A stretch of DNA of 64,000 nucleotides from CAMPKL01 sp963805925 (GTDB taxonomy: Bacteria; Acidobacteriota; Terriglobia; Bryobacterales; UBA6623), in assembly GCA_963805925.1 (NCBI GenBank), contig CAWDWB010000009.1, positions 124,001 to 188,000 of the forward strand, in the 5' to 3' direction. Below, piece after piece: positions 17,129 through 25,422 of this stretch. Numbering within the stretch: the first letter of the stretch is position 1; the number at the start of each line of letters is the position of its first letter. The position numbers and the translations under genes were made by a program. Under the pieces are notes generated by a model that saw only the letters and a list, made by a program, of their open reading frames with translations, was not told where the DNA came from and made no database searches.

Positions 17129-17300
17129 AATGTCCGCGACAACAGCCCTACAACGAGCCTGAGCCTCGAAGAATCAATCGGTTAGGCCGCAAAACGGGCG
17201 GACAAACGCGGACATTCGCGGACATCGGCGGGCATCCATGGACCTTTGGCGGTCATCCGCGGCCTGCGAACGGACGCCCGGAGGACACCACCGGACGTAT
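17129..17300 (+). repeat. GGACAT-rich dispersed repeat, copy 1
   Basis: A non-coding block with repeated GCGGACAT and GCGGGCATCC steps, preceded by a conserved segment resembling TCAATCGGTTAGGCCGCAAA. A diverged copy lies inverted at about 20250-20411. Chance reading frames through it give low-complexity 'GGHP' peptides that should not be annotated. Together with the hairpin at 17064, this accounts for the 448-base gap before greB. Confidence 0.6.
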
Positions 17301-17396
17301 GGCGGACATGCTGAAACAGGCTACAGATTGACGAGACGGGAGCGGGCCGAATAGTATCGGTGGTCCAGCGCGCTCTCAGGCAGACGTATTGGCGAT

Positions 17397-18020
17397 ATGC
17401 GAAAAGGGTTTACAAGAAGACCGCCGGCGTTAGTGGATGACGCGGCGCCGGTAGTTAAAAACTACATCACGCCGGGCGGGCTCCAGCGCCTCAAGGATGA
17501 GCTGCAGTTTTTGCTCAACAAGGAACGTCCGGCGGTGACGAAGGTTGTCACGTGGGCCGCCAGCAACGGCGATCGCAGCGAGAACGCGGACTATCAGTAC
17601 AGCAAGCGGCGGCTGCGCCAAATCGATAGCCGGTTGCGCTTTCTGACGAAGCGCATCCATGCCGCGGAAGTGGTGGACCCGGAAGCTCCGAGAAGGGGGC
17701 AGGCGGCGGAGAGGGCATTCTTCGGAGCGACAGTGCGCTACGCCGATGCCGCAGGAGAGGAGCGAACGGTGAGCATCGTGGGCGCCGACGAGGTCGATCT
17801 CAAGCGCAACCACATCAGTTGGGTGTCGCCCTTGGGGCGCGCGTTGATGAAGGCGGAGGAGGGTGATCGCGTAGCTCTCCAAGCGCCGAGCGGTAAGACA
17901 TACCTCACCGTGCTGGAAGTGAACTACGAGCGTATCTCGGTGGAACCATTTCGTGAACCGCCCGGAGCCGAAGCCTCAGCAGAGAGACCTCACCCCGCCA
18001 ATCCGCCGGATGAAGGTTAG
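17397..18020 (+). CDS. greB: Transcription elongation factor GreB
   Basis: 207 residues. GreB enters the RNA polymerase secondary channel and stimulates cleavage of backtracked transcripts. The N-terminal coiled coil carries the acidic tip 'NGDRSENADYQYSKRR' (Asp59, Glu62), the GreB-type signature. The C-terminal FKBP-like domain follows ('VSIVGADEVD', 'ISWVSPLGRALM'). The tail beyond about residue 180 is longer than usual and Pro/Ala/Glu-rich. The start ATG at 17397 gives a basic N-terminus typical of GreB. Confidence 0.92.
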   Translation: MRKGFTRRPPALVDDAAPVVKNYITPGGLQRLKDELQFLLNKERPAVTKVVTWAASNGDRSENADYQYSKRRLRQIDSRLRFLTKRIHAAEVVDPEAPRRGQAAERAFFGATVRYADAAGEERTVSIVGADEVDLKRNHISWVSPLGRALMKAEEGDRVALQAPSGKTYLTVLEVNYERISVEPFREPPGAEASAERPHPANPPDEG

Positions 18021-18107
18021 AGAGACGCGGCCCACCGCCACTTCGGCCACATCTAAGATTTCCAGTCAACTCCAGGCCGCTTAGCGCCGATATTCCCTAG
18101 GAGTATC

Positions 18108-18939
18108 GTGTCGCAGAAGATCCTGCTCGAAGAACTGAAGAAAGGTCCCGCCTCCTGGAATGACTGGAGGCGCGTTCACCGGTCCGTACGCATTGGGCTA
18201 TCCGGCGCCTATCTTGCCGAGTGCAGCCTGCGCGGCTATGACCTTCATGGAGCCGACCTATCCGGGGCCACGCTGGTGGGCGCCGACATGACCGGGGCCA
18301 ATCTGCGGGACGTCAACTTCTCCAATGCCGATCTGCGTTTCGCGGAATTTTCCGGCGCCCAACTTGCCGGCGCGCACTTCCACGAAACAATCGGGGTCAC
18401 CGACCGCCTGCTCAAAGCCAGCCTGCCGGAGGCCGAGGCCTCACGCAGGCGTCAGCTGTGGATCCTAGCGGGCATCGTCGTCGCCATGACAGTCTTGGCC
18501 TTCTGGCGTGACCCCTCCCTGCTGGCCGACGCTGTGCCGGCCTCTTTCCGTTCAACCGACTCCGCTCCCGATCCGGCCGACCATCTCGACAGTTACGAGC
18601 GATTCACCCAACAGATCCGCAAGGGTCGAGTTCGCCGGATGGAGGATCGAGGCTGTCGGTGTCGCGGACGACCTGGTGACTCTGCGCATCAATCGCGACA
18701 ACGTCACCGACGACAACTATCTGCTGACGCTCGCAGCCGCCTGCGGCGCTTTGCTCGAAGCGCCTGACGCGCCGGTTCGCATGATCCGCGTCCTCAACCG
18801 CAGCGGCAACTCCGGCTGGGTCTACGAAAACCCAAGCAACTGCCCCGCCCTGCTGCAAGCTCCGCTCGCCACGCTGCGCCTAGCCGCTGCGGCAAACAGT
18901 CGGCCGTTTGTCAGCGGCTCAGATCACAGCAAGCCTTAA
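18108..18939 (+). pseudogene. Pentapeptide-repeat membrane protein, frameshifted
   Basis: Starts at a GTG with the ribosome site TAGGAG. The first frame encodes about ten pentapeptide units ('ADLSGATLVGADMTGANL', around residues 45-95), then a transmembrane helix near residue 125-142. Near base 18620 the frame moves by one base: coding continues in the next frame ('EFAGWRIEAVGVADDL' through 'SGWVYENPSNCP') to the stop at 18939. That stop overlaps the end of facing yhhQ by 4 bases, as expected of the true end. Either one base is inserted in the sequence or the gene recently broke. Function unknown. Confidence 0.65.
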
Positions 18940-19652
18940 GGATGTCCGAGATGCTGGTGCGCATCGACGCCGGTCCAGCGCGTCAACGCCCAAGTCCCCG
19001 CGTAAAAGAAGGGCGTATCCAACAACGCGATGATCGTCTTGAACAGCCACAGATCCAGAATCGTGCCAATCATCCAGTCCGTCGTCTGCACGCCGGCAAA
19101 CAGAACCAAGACGACCAGCACCGAGTCCACCAGCTGCGAAAGAATCGTCGACGCGTTGTTGCGCAACCACAGGTGCTTGCCTTTGGTCAGATCGCGCCAG
19201 AAGTGGAATAGCTTTACGTCGATCAACTGCGCAAACAGATACGCCGTCATCGACGCGCCGACCACTCGCCAAGCATTCTGAAAAACGTGGTTATAAGTCG
19301 CATCGTCGATTCGCGACTCGGGGATTGCCGGAAACTGCGCCCCCAGCCAAAGCACGAACAGGATGAATCCCGAGACCAGAAAGCCCGCCCAGACGACGCG
19401 ATTCGTACGCTTTTTGCCGTAGATCTCCGACAACAAGTCGGTCACTAAGAACGTCAGCGGATACGGCAGCGCGCCCGCCGACAGCACGAAGACCTTGAAT
19501 CCAAGATCCACCGTCAGGAACTTGTTGGCGATCAAGTTCGTGACGACAAGCGCTCCGATGAAGAGCGCCGCAAGCAGCACGTAGCAGCGTTCCGCATTGC
19601 CCGACAAAGGACTGTCGATTACATGGGCGATTCGCCGCCGTGGTTCAGTCAT
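18936..19652 (-). CDS. yhhQ: Queuosine precursor transporter
   Basis: 238 residues from the ATG at 19652, chosen because GGAG lies 10 bases upstream; the frame is open to 19694. An integral membrane protein with about six helices, of the YhhQ/QPTR family, which imports 7-deazaguanine precursors (preQ0/preQ1) for queuosine tRNA modification. Family motifs are 'VTNLIANKF', 'PYPLTFLVTDLLSEIYGKK' and 'DTPFFYAGT'. No other queuosine genes are in the window. trxA lies upstream on the same strand. Confidence 0.88.
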   Translation of the reverse strand: MTEPRRRIAHVIDSPLSGNAERCYVLLAALFIGALVVTNLIANKFLTVDLGFKVFVLSAGALPYPLTFLVTDLLSEIYGKKRTNRVVWAGFLVSGFILFVLWLGAQFPAIPESRIDDATYNHVFQNAWRVVGASMTAYLFAQLIDVKLFHFWRDLTKGKHLWLRNNASTILSQLVDSVLVVLVLFAGVQTTDWMIGTILDLWLFKTIIALLDTPFFYAGTWALTRWTGVDAHQHLGHP

Positions 19653-19732
19653 ACGCAGCAGGCTCCATACAGCAACGCCCGGCCGCGGGATCAAATCCGA
19701 GCCGGGCGTCTAATAGTGTATGCGAGCAGCGC

Positions 19733-20065
19733 CTAGCTGATTTGCGTGTTCAGCATATCGGTCAGCTTCTCTTTCGAAACCGCACCGACCACCTGGTCGA
19801 CCACCTGGCCGCCCTTGAAGACTAACAGGGTCGGAATGCCGCGAACTTGGTAGCGGGCCGCCGTCCCTTGGTTGCTGTCCACGTCGACCTTGCCGACCTT
19901 CGCCTTACCGGCAAACGCCGTCGCGACCTCGTCGACGTGCGGAGCGATCATGCGGCAAGGGCCGCACCAACTCGCCCAGAAATCAACGAGAACGGGAACG
20001 TCCGACTTCAATACGTCGCCGTCGAACGAGTCGTCCGTAAACTCAAGTGTGTTCGGTCCTGCCAT
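19733..20065 (-). CDS. trxA: Thioredoxin
   Basis: 110 residues, standard length. Redox active site WCGPC (Cys34 and Cys37), cis-Pro loop 'VRGIPTLLVF', and the buried Asp in 'VLVDFWASW'. A general cytosolic disulfide reductase partnered by thioredoxin reductase (not in the window). The start is preceded by a strong ribosome site GGAGGAATG. yhhQ follows on the same strand after 80 bases. Confidence 0.96.
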   Translation of the reverse strand: MAGPNTLEFTDDSFDGDVLKSDVPVLVDFWASWCGPCRMIAPHVDEVATAFAGKAKVGKVDVDSNQGTAARYQVRGIPTLLVFKGGQVVDQVVGAVSKEKLTDMLNTQIS

Positions 20066-20249
20066 CTATTCATTCCTCCGAGGAGACGATCCTCTTTTTT
20101 AACTACCGGTTTTGATGCTCGGGCGCGGCTCAACGATTCAAGATTCTTGGCGCACCGCACAGCGGAAACTCGGCTCTCAGGGTAGCAGGCATCCCCTACT
20201 CGGCTCCAGAGCGGAAAAGACGGCGCTAGGATGGCCGCCGGCGGTCCGC

Positions 20250-20411
20250 ACGGAGGCCGCCAGCGTCCAGCGAGGACCGTTTGGCGTCCAACGGCGTCCG
20301 CTGGAGGGCCTCGGATGTCCGCCGATGTCCGCTTCGGTCCGCGCGGTTTGTGGTCTAAGCAGTTGATTTCATGCGGCTGAGACCTCTTCGATGAGTGATT
20401 TGGCGGACATT
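20250..20411 (-). repeat. GGACAT-rich dispersed repeat, copy 2 (inverted)
   Basis: Read on the minus strand this repeats the layout of 17129-17300: an ATGTCCGC start, a middle part resembling TCAACTGCTTAGACCACAAA, then GCGGACATCGGCGGACATCC. Divergence is substantial, so this is an old repeat family, not a recent copy. It lies in the 960-base interval between trxA and the acyltransferase gene, which also holds a transposase relic, a REP half-site and a terminator. Confidence 0.6.
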
Positions 20412-20437
20412 GTGCGCTCACGGCAACGTGGTCGGAC

Positions 20438-20680
20438 ATGGTTGCCTTGAATGGAAAGAGCCCGCTTCAACGCGGCATGCGCCGGTTTCGCCGCCGCGGA
20501 CTTGATGCCGTTGGCGTCGAATGGACCTTAGCCGCCACTGCCTACAACTTCACTCGCCTCTACAACCGCCGCCAAACCGCAACCGATTCGCCCCGGCTAC
20601 GCCCACACCGGAAATCCCCAAACCCCTCTACAGGCTCAGCCATCGTTCTTGCCTGCTCCCTCTCCGCTCTCGTTAAGTGA
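20438..20680 (+). pseudogene. Probable transposase C-terminal relic
   Basis: An open stretch encodes 'GLDAVGVEWTLAATAYNFTRLY', which resembles the C-terminal end of DDE transposases of the IS1182/IS5 type ('..V..EW.LAATAYNL.RL'). There is no catalytic core or start upstream; the sequence before it is the GGACAT repeat. It is probably the remaining 3' end of a lost insertion sequence. Confidence 0.45.
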
Positions 20681-20712
20681 TTGCCGCTCGTCGTTCCGTT
20701 TTCACACAGACT

Positions 20713-20730
20713 CTCACGGTCGCGGCTCGG
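20713..20730 (-). repeat. Solo REP half-site
   Basis: CTCACGGTCGCGGCTCGG matches 18 consecutive bases of the REP units at 13751-15626, but the second palindrome arm is missing. It is about 5 kb away from the RAYT patch, showing that the REP family is dispersed. Confidence 0.65.
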
Positions 20731-20795
20731 TTGCGCTTGAGCAAGGGCATTGAATGGTAAACCGCCGTCCGACGGGCCTTCTTGCCGTAAAGCAA

Positions 20796-20820
20796 GAAAA
20801 CCCGCCGGAACGGCGGGCGG
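20796..20820 (-). terminator. Rho-independent terminator for the NIF3-acyltransferase operon
   Basis: On the minus strand CCCGCC, a short loop and GGCGGG are followed by TTTTC. It lies about 205 bases after the stop of the gene at 21025, the last of the operon. Confidence 0.6.
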
Positions 20821-21024
20821 ATTCCCTTCCAAGCGGGGAACCGGAGATGTCTTTGGGTCGACCCTAGTTTCTGTTTCGCTCTTACGCTGCCGTTTCGTTT
20901 GGCCTCATCGGCATGCCCCAAACACTGCAGCCGGTGCACCGGCGGCGCTTCGGGTCGCCGCCACGCTGTCCGCTGCGACCTTCTCTCTGATTTTTCGGTT
21001 CGATGGGTGCGGCGGTGGCGGTCG

Positions 21025-22140
21025 TCAGACTTTGATGTAGACGCGCCGTTTGTCCATGACGTATCCGACGAGCCAACAGGTGAGCATGACCCATACGGCG
21101 AAGAATAGTGAGGCGTTGTAGTCGCTGGCCCAACTGCGGAACAGGTTTTGATAGATCCAGGAGTGGAGCGGCTGCTCTCCGGCAGGGATCGCGAACAGGG
21201 TGATGACGAACAGTTCGGACAGCAGGTAGATGAACAACGTGTTCCGGCCGAAGACTTCGAAGAAATAGGTCCACCGTTTCTTCTGCGCCAGATCAATGAG
21301 GAATATCAATGTGGATAGGATGATCAGATCGATTCCGATCGTGTTTAGGACGAACGGGCTCGTCCACAGCTTCTTGTTCATCGGAAACAGAAGATGCCAG
21401 GACAAGGCGCACGTGATAAGTACCGAGCCGACCATCATCAGTTTGGCGATGCTCTCGTAGTTCTCGCCCTTTCGCTGGATGAAGACGCCCGCAAGATAGC
21501 CGGCGATGACGTTGACGATCGCCGGCAGGGTGCTCAGCAGACCCTCGGGATCGAAGGCGACTCCCTCTCCGTGATAGAGGTGATCGGGGCCAAGCAGCCA
21601 CAAGTCAAGCTTCAGGACGGCGTTTCCTTGGAGGGTCAAATCTCCAAAGCGACTGAGGATGCCCCAGTAGGCGACGAGCGCGGCGATGCTGAAGATCACG
21701 GCGCCCTTCTCCTTCAAGTAGTGAAGGATGAGCGATGCGAACAGGTAACAGAGCGCGATGCGTTGCAAGACGCCGAACACACGCGTGTGGCTAAACGGCT
21801 TGATGACCCATTCGCCCATGTCGCTGAGTTGCACGAAGGGGAACCAGTACATCAGGTATCCCAAGAGGAAGATGACGACCGTCCGGCGGACGATTTTCGT
21901 GAGAAAGGCGGCGTTCCCGATGGACTGATACTTGCCCAGACTGAAGCTCATCGAGTTGCCCACGACAAAGAGAAACGTGGGGAAGACGAGGTCGGTGAGC
22001 GTGAACCCGTTCCAGTGGGCGTGCAAGAGCGGCGAGTAGGCGGTTCGGCTGCTGCCGAGGGAGTTGACCACGATCATGAGCGCCACGTCGGCGCCGCGGA
22101 AGACGTCGAGTGCCAGGTAGCGTTTTTGGGGCGGCGGCAT
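21025..22140 (-). CDS. NagX/heparan-acetyltransferase-like membrane acyltransferase (DUF5009)
   Basis: 371 residues from the ATG at 22140, chosen because it gives a 17-base gap to the upstream gene; the 22227 start would overlap it by 70 bases. About ten transmembrane helices. The N-terminal 'RYLALDVFRGADVALMIVVN' with 'LTDLVFPTFLFVVG' is the signature of the YeiB/NagX/HGSNAT family; the membrane-embedded Asp and His ('SHTRVFGVLQRIALCY') are kept. Relatives transfer acetyl groups to glucosamine-type sugars across the membrane. It is the third gene in a minus-strand operon behind two NIF3-like genes. Confidence 0.82.
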   Translation of the reverse strand: MPPPQKRYLALDVFRGADVALMIVVNSLGSSRTAYSPLLHAHWNGFTLTDLVFPTFLFVVGNSMSFSLGKYQSIGNAAFLTKIVRRTVVIFLLGYLMYWFPFVQLSDMGEWVIKPFSHTRVFGVLQRIALCYLFASLILHYLKEKGAVIFSIAALVAYWGILSRFGDLTLQGNAVLKLDLWLLGPDHLYHGEGVAFDPEGLLSTLPAIVNVIAGYLAGVFIQRKGENYESIAKLMMVGSVLITCALSWHLLFPMNKKLWTSPFVLNTIGIDLIILSTLIFLIDLAQKKRWTYFFEVFGRNTLFIYLLSELFVITLFAIPAGEQPLHSWIYQNLFRSWASDYNASLFFAVWVMLTCWLVGYVMDKRRVYIKV

Positions 22141-22157
22141 ACGGAATGCTGTGACAG

Positions 22158-22940
22158 CTAAGTCCAGAACGGCTCGTCGGCCGGGACGAATTTGATCGGA
22201 ACGCCTTTCACGAATGTCCCGAGCCACTTACCCAGGTCTTCCATGCCGGGCTGTTCTGAAACCACGTGCCCCAGCATGATCAGTCCCTTGTTCATGCCAA
22301 GCGCGGCGGCGTCCGCCACGTATTCGACGTTGTCGAAACCGCCATCGACTTCTTGTTGTTCGCCGCCGATCACCACGTCGGCCTCTTCGACCATTCTCGG
22401 CGTGGCGTAGCCGGGACCCAGCAGAATCTTGCTGACCTTCGCTTTCGGATCGCCCACGCAACGAAAAGCCCGCGACCCGGTCAGCAGCTTCACTTGCGAA
22501 GCGAACTCGCCCAGCGTCGTCTCGGGAATCGTCAACACTCCCGGGCGCATACCGGCGTGCTCCCCGCCCTTGACTCCAACTGAACGCAGCGAACCGATGA
22601 CCGTGTAATCCAAGGCCATGGCGTGCATGTGGTCGTGCATGCGCCAGATGACCATCTTGTTATCGCGCATGTACTCGTTCTTCATCTTGTACAGCGGATT
22701 GTCTTGCAGCTCTTTGGTTTCGTCGCGATCGTTCCAGTAAGTGTCTTCGTGCGCAATGACCATGTTCAGGCCCGCTTCATTGGCTCGCTTGAGCATGCCG
22801 AAGGTGACCATCACTGTGGTGGCAATACCAGTAATGGGCGCGTCCGGATCGCCGAACTTGAACGTGTCGCGATAGGATTGCTCCCTCCACGGCACGCCGA
22901 TGTTTTGCTTGATGAGTTCGACGACTTCACGTCCGGTCAT
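22158..22940 (-). CDS. NIF3-like (DUF34) metal-binding protein
   Basis: 260 residues from the ATG at 22940, whose A is shared with the stop of the upstream gene (TAATG), so the two are translationally coupled. The NIF3/DUF34 fold is indicated by 'GIATTVMVTFGMLKRA', 'NMVIAHEDTYW' (metal His) and 'MLGHVVSEQPGM' near the end with a second metal His. NIF3 proteins bind two metals and have been linked to GTP cyclohydrolase-like or metal-chaperone roles; the function is unsettled. It is a paralogue of the gene just upstream but has no signal peptide. Confidence 0.78.
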   Translation of the reverse strand: MTGREVVELIKQNIGVPWREQSYRDTFKFGDPDAPITGIATTVMVTFGMLKRANEAGLNMVIAHEDTYWNDRDETKELQDNPLYKMKNEYMRDNKMVIWRMHDHMHAMALDYTVIGSLRSVGVKGGEHAGMRPGVLTIPETTLGEFASQVKLLTGSRAFRCVGDPKAKVSKILLGPGYATPRMVEEADVVIGGEQQEVDGGFDNVEYVADAAALGMNKGLIMLGHVVSEQPGMEDLGKWLGTFVKGVPIKFVPADEPFWT

Positions 22941-23857
22941 TACGACGCCCTCCAGTAGAGATCGCCCGCCGGAATCCACTGCGTCGGAATGCCGCCGGCA
23001 ACCGTCTTCAGCCAGTCAGCGCACACGCGCATTCCTGGGTCTTCGGAAACGACGCGGCCGAGAGTCACCAGAGCGCGCTTCTCGCCTGCCGTGAACATGT
23101 CAGCCGCGTAGAAGGTGTTCTCCCATTCACGCACTTCCCCTGTAATGAGCATGTCGGCCTCGGTATAACGCGCCCACATCGTAGCCGGCGTCGTAAAGCC
23201 AGGGAGCAGCAGCACCCGCCGTACTTGCGCCGTCTTGTCGCCGACGGCGCGCAACCCGCCACGAAGGTTCAACTTCTTGCGTAACAGCGCCACGATCTGC
23301 TCAGCGCTCGCCGCCGGAATCTCATACAGCCCATCGTAGGGACGCACACGATGCTTGCTCCAGCCCAGCGCATCCGCAAGTCCTGCCGTCATCTCCGGTC
23401 CTTTCTGCGACAGCCAGCTGTCGCGCAGCCGATAGACGACCATCCCATTCTTCTCAATGAGCGCCTTCTTCGCCAGGTACACGGGGTCGTTCGGGTCAAG
23501 TCCCCGGAAGAAAGGCGGCCTGCCCCCGGGCGGGGGCGGCGGGGGAGGTCCATCCTGCCGTCCGAAGAACGTCGGCTCGTAGCTGAAGATGAGGTTGGCG
23601 CCGCCCTTGGCTGCTTGCCGCAGCACGCTCATTGTGGCCATCCCCGTTGTGGCGATACCCTTCACCCTCGTATTCGGATCGCCTGCCTTGAAGCCGTCGG
23701 CTCCATCCGCCGGCCGCGCGCCGCCCAGAGCGGAGTGCACGCGCTCGACCAGCTCATGAGCAGTCGGCGCATCGGCCCCTTGCAATGAAAGCGTTGCAGC
23801 GGCCGCCGCTCCCGTAATCTCAACAAATCGCCGCCGCGAAATGCTCATCCGTTCCAT
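22940..23857 (-). CDS. Tat-exported NIF3-like (DUF34) protein
   Basis: 305 residues. The N-terminus 'MSISRRRFVEITGAAAAATL' is a twin-arginine signal, so this paralogue is exported. The body has the same layout as the next gene ('GIATTGMATMSVLRQA', 'NLIFSYEPTFF', 'TLGRVVSEDPGM'), but the metal-binding His positions are replaced: IAHED becomes FSYEP and GHVV becomes GRVV. A Pro-rich insert (seven prolines in a row) lies around residues 104-115. The loss of His suggests it binds metal poorly or has another role. It is the first gene of the operon, divergent from mmsA. Confidence 0.75.
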   Translation of the reverse strand: MERMSISRRRFVEITGAAAAATLSLQGADAPTAHELVERVHSALGGARPADGADGFKAGDPNTRVKGIATTGMATMSVLRQAAKGGANLIFSYEPTFFGRQDGPPPPPPPGGRPPFFRGLDPNDPVYLAKKALIEKNGMVVYRLRDSWLSQKGPEMTAGLADALGWSKHRVRPYDGLYEIPAASAEQIVALLRKKLNLRGGLRAVGDKTAQVRRVLLLPGFTTPATMWARYTEADMLITGEVREWENTFYAADMFTAGEKRALVTLGRVVSEDPGMRVCADWLKTVAGGIPTQWIPAGDLYWRAS

Positions 23858-23943
23858 CTGTCCCTCCAGTTCCCTCGGGAGGATAGCGTATTCGGGTCGC
23901 TAAACGCCGCACTTCTGCCTGAGGCGCTAGACTGTTCTAACCC

Positions 23944-25422
23944 ATGAGCAGCACCCTTCTATTACCCAACTATGTCGCCGGCCTATGGGACTCGGCCGGG
24001 TCCGCTGACTTCGCCGACGTCGTCAATCCCGCGACCGCCGAGGTACTCGCGCGAACGCCTCTCTCCAGCGGCGCAGAGGTCGACCGCGCCGTCCATGCGG
24101 CCGCCAAGGCTTTGCCTGACTGGCGCCGCGTACCGGCCACCGAACGAATCCAGTACCTGTTCAAACTAAAAGTCTTACTTGAGGAACACTTTGACGAGAT
24201 TGCCGCCATCACCACGCGCGAATGCGGCAAGACGCTGACGGAATCGAAAGGCGAGCTGCGGCGCGCCATCGAGAACGTCGAGGTCGCCTGCGGCATCCCT
24301 ATCTTGATGCAGGGCGAGCACTCCGAAGACATTGCCTCGGGCATCGACGAAGTGATGATCCGGCAGCCTGTGGGCGTCTGCGCGATCATCGCGCCGTTCA
24401 ATTTTCCGGGCATGATCCCGATGTGGTTCCTGCCTTACGCTATCGCTTGCGGCAATACGGTCATCGTCAAGCCATCCGAGAAGGTTCCGCTGACAATGCG
24501 CCGCATTGTGGAGTTGTTCGAAGCGACGGGGCTGCCATCGGGCGTCTTGAACCTGGTCAACGGCTCGCGCGACGCGGTCGAAGCGATCTTGGATCATCCG
24601 ACGATTCGGGCGGTGAGCTTCGTCGGTTCGACGGCAGTGGCCAAGGCCGTCTACCAACGCGGCGCGGCGAACGGCAAACGCATGCAGTGCCAAGGCGGTG
24701 CCAAGAATCCCATCGTCGTACTGCCTGACGCCGACATGGAAACGACCGTGAAGATCGTCGCCGACTCGGCATTCGGCTGCGCCGGACAGCGTTGCTTGGC
24801 GAGTTCCCTGGCCATCACCGTAGGCGATGCGGCCAAGGCGTTTAATGAAGCCATCGCAGATGTGGCCCGCTCGCGACGCGTCGGCTATGGCCTTGAAGCT
24901 GATGTCGAGATGGGTCCAGTCATTAACCACGCCAGCCGCGAGCGGATCGAGTCTCTGATTGGGGCCGGAACCAGCGAAGGCGCCCGCGCCATCGCAGACG
25001 GTCGCAATCCGAAAATCGCCGGCTACGAGCAAGGCAGCTTCGTGCGCCCAACGGTTCTGCAAAATCTGCCGGCCACCGGCGATGTGGCCAAGACGGAGAT
25101 TTTCGGGCCGGTGCTGGGCACGATGTCGGTCACTACGCTCGACGACGCCATCGCGTTGATCAACAGCGGAGCCTACGGCAACATGGCGTGCCTGTTTACC
25201 ACGAGCGGCGCGTCCGCGCGACAGTTCCGCTACGAGATCGACGCGGGCAATGTCGGCATCAACGTCGGCGTCGCTGCACCGATGGCCTTCTTCCCCTTTA
25301 GTGGTTGGAAGGAGAGTTTCTTCGGCGATCTGCATGCCCAAGGCCGCCACGGCGTAGAGTTTTATACGCAGACGAAGGTTGTGGTCGAACGCTGGCCAAA
25401 AGCCTGGACCAGGAAGTTCTAG
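23944..25422 (+). CDS. mmsA: Methylmalonate-semialdehyde dehydrogenase (CoA-acylating)
   Basis: 492 residues. Converts methylmalonate semialdehyde or malonate semialdehyde with NAD and CoA to propionyl- or acetyl-CoA, in valine or inositol breakdown. ALDH landmarks: 'IIAPFNFPGM' (the MMSDH form, lacking the usual Trp of PWN), 'SFVGSTAVAKAVYQ', and the catalytic Cys284 in 'FGCAGQRCLASS'. The absence of the usual general-base Glu is typical of CoA-acylating members. No valine or inositol genes adjoin it. Its stop overlaps the end of the facing gene by 4 bases. Confidence 0.92.
   Translation: MSSTLLLPNYVAGLWDSAGSADFADVVNPATAEVLARTPLSSGAEVDRAVHAAAKALPDWRRVPATERIQYLFKLKVLLEEHFDEIAAITTRECGKTLTESKGELRRAIENVEVACGIPILMQGEHSEDIASGIDEVMIRQPVGVCAIIAPFNFPGMIPMWFLPYAIACGNTVIVKPSEKVPLTMRRIVELFEATGLPSGVLNLVNGSRDAVEAILDHPTIRAVSFVGSTAVAKAVYQRGAANGKRMQCQGGAKNPIVVLPDADMETTVKIVADSAFGCAGQRCLASSLAITVGDAAKAFNEAIADVARSRRVGYGLEADVEMGPVINHASRERIESLIGAGTSEGARAIADGRNPKIAGYEQGSFVRPTVLQNLPATGDVAKTEIFGPVLGTMSVTTLDDAIALINSGAYGNMACLFTTSGASARQFRYEIDAGNVGINVGVAAPMAFFPFSGWKESFFGDLHAQGRHGVEFYTQTKVVVERWPKAWTRKF

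Noticed and set aside
16948..17331. Possible 127-residue protein on the plus strand
   Set aside because: Runs through the hairpin and the GGACAT repeat; the 'GGHP' peptide is a repeat translation, and the same repeat appears inverted at 20250.
20079..20099. GAGGA/TCCTC hairpin followed by six T on the plus strand
   Set aside because: The stem is only five base pairs and lies in the leader of trxA on the other strand; no upstream gene needs it.
20008..20439. Possible 143-residue protein on the minus strand
   Set aside because: Overlaps trxA and the second GGACAT repeat; no ribosome site and low-complexity sequence.
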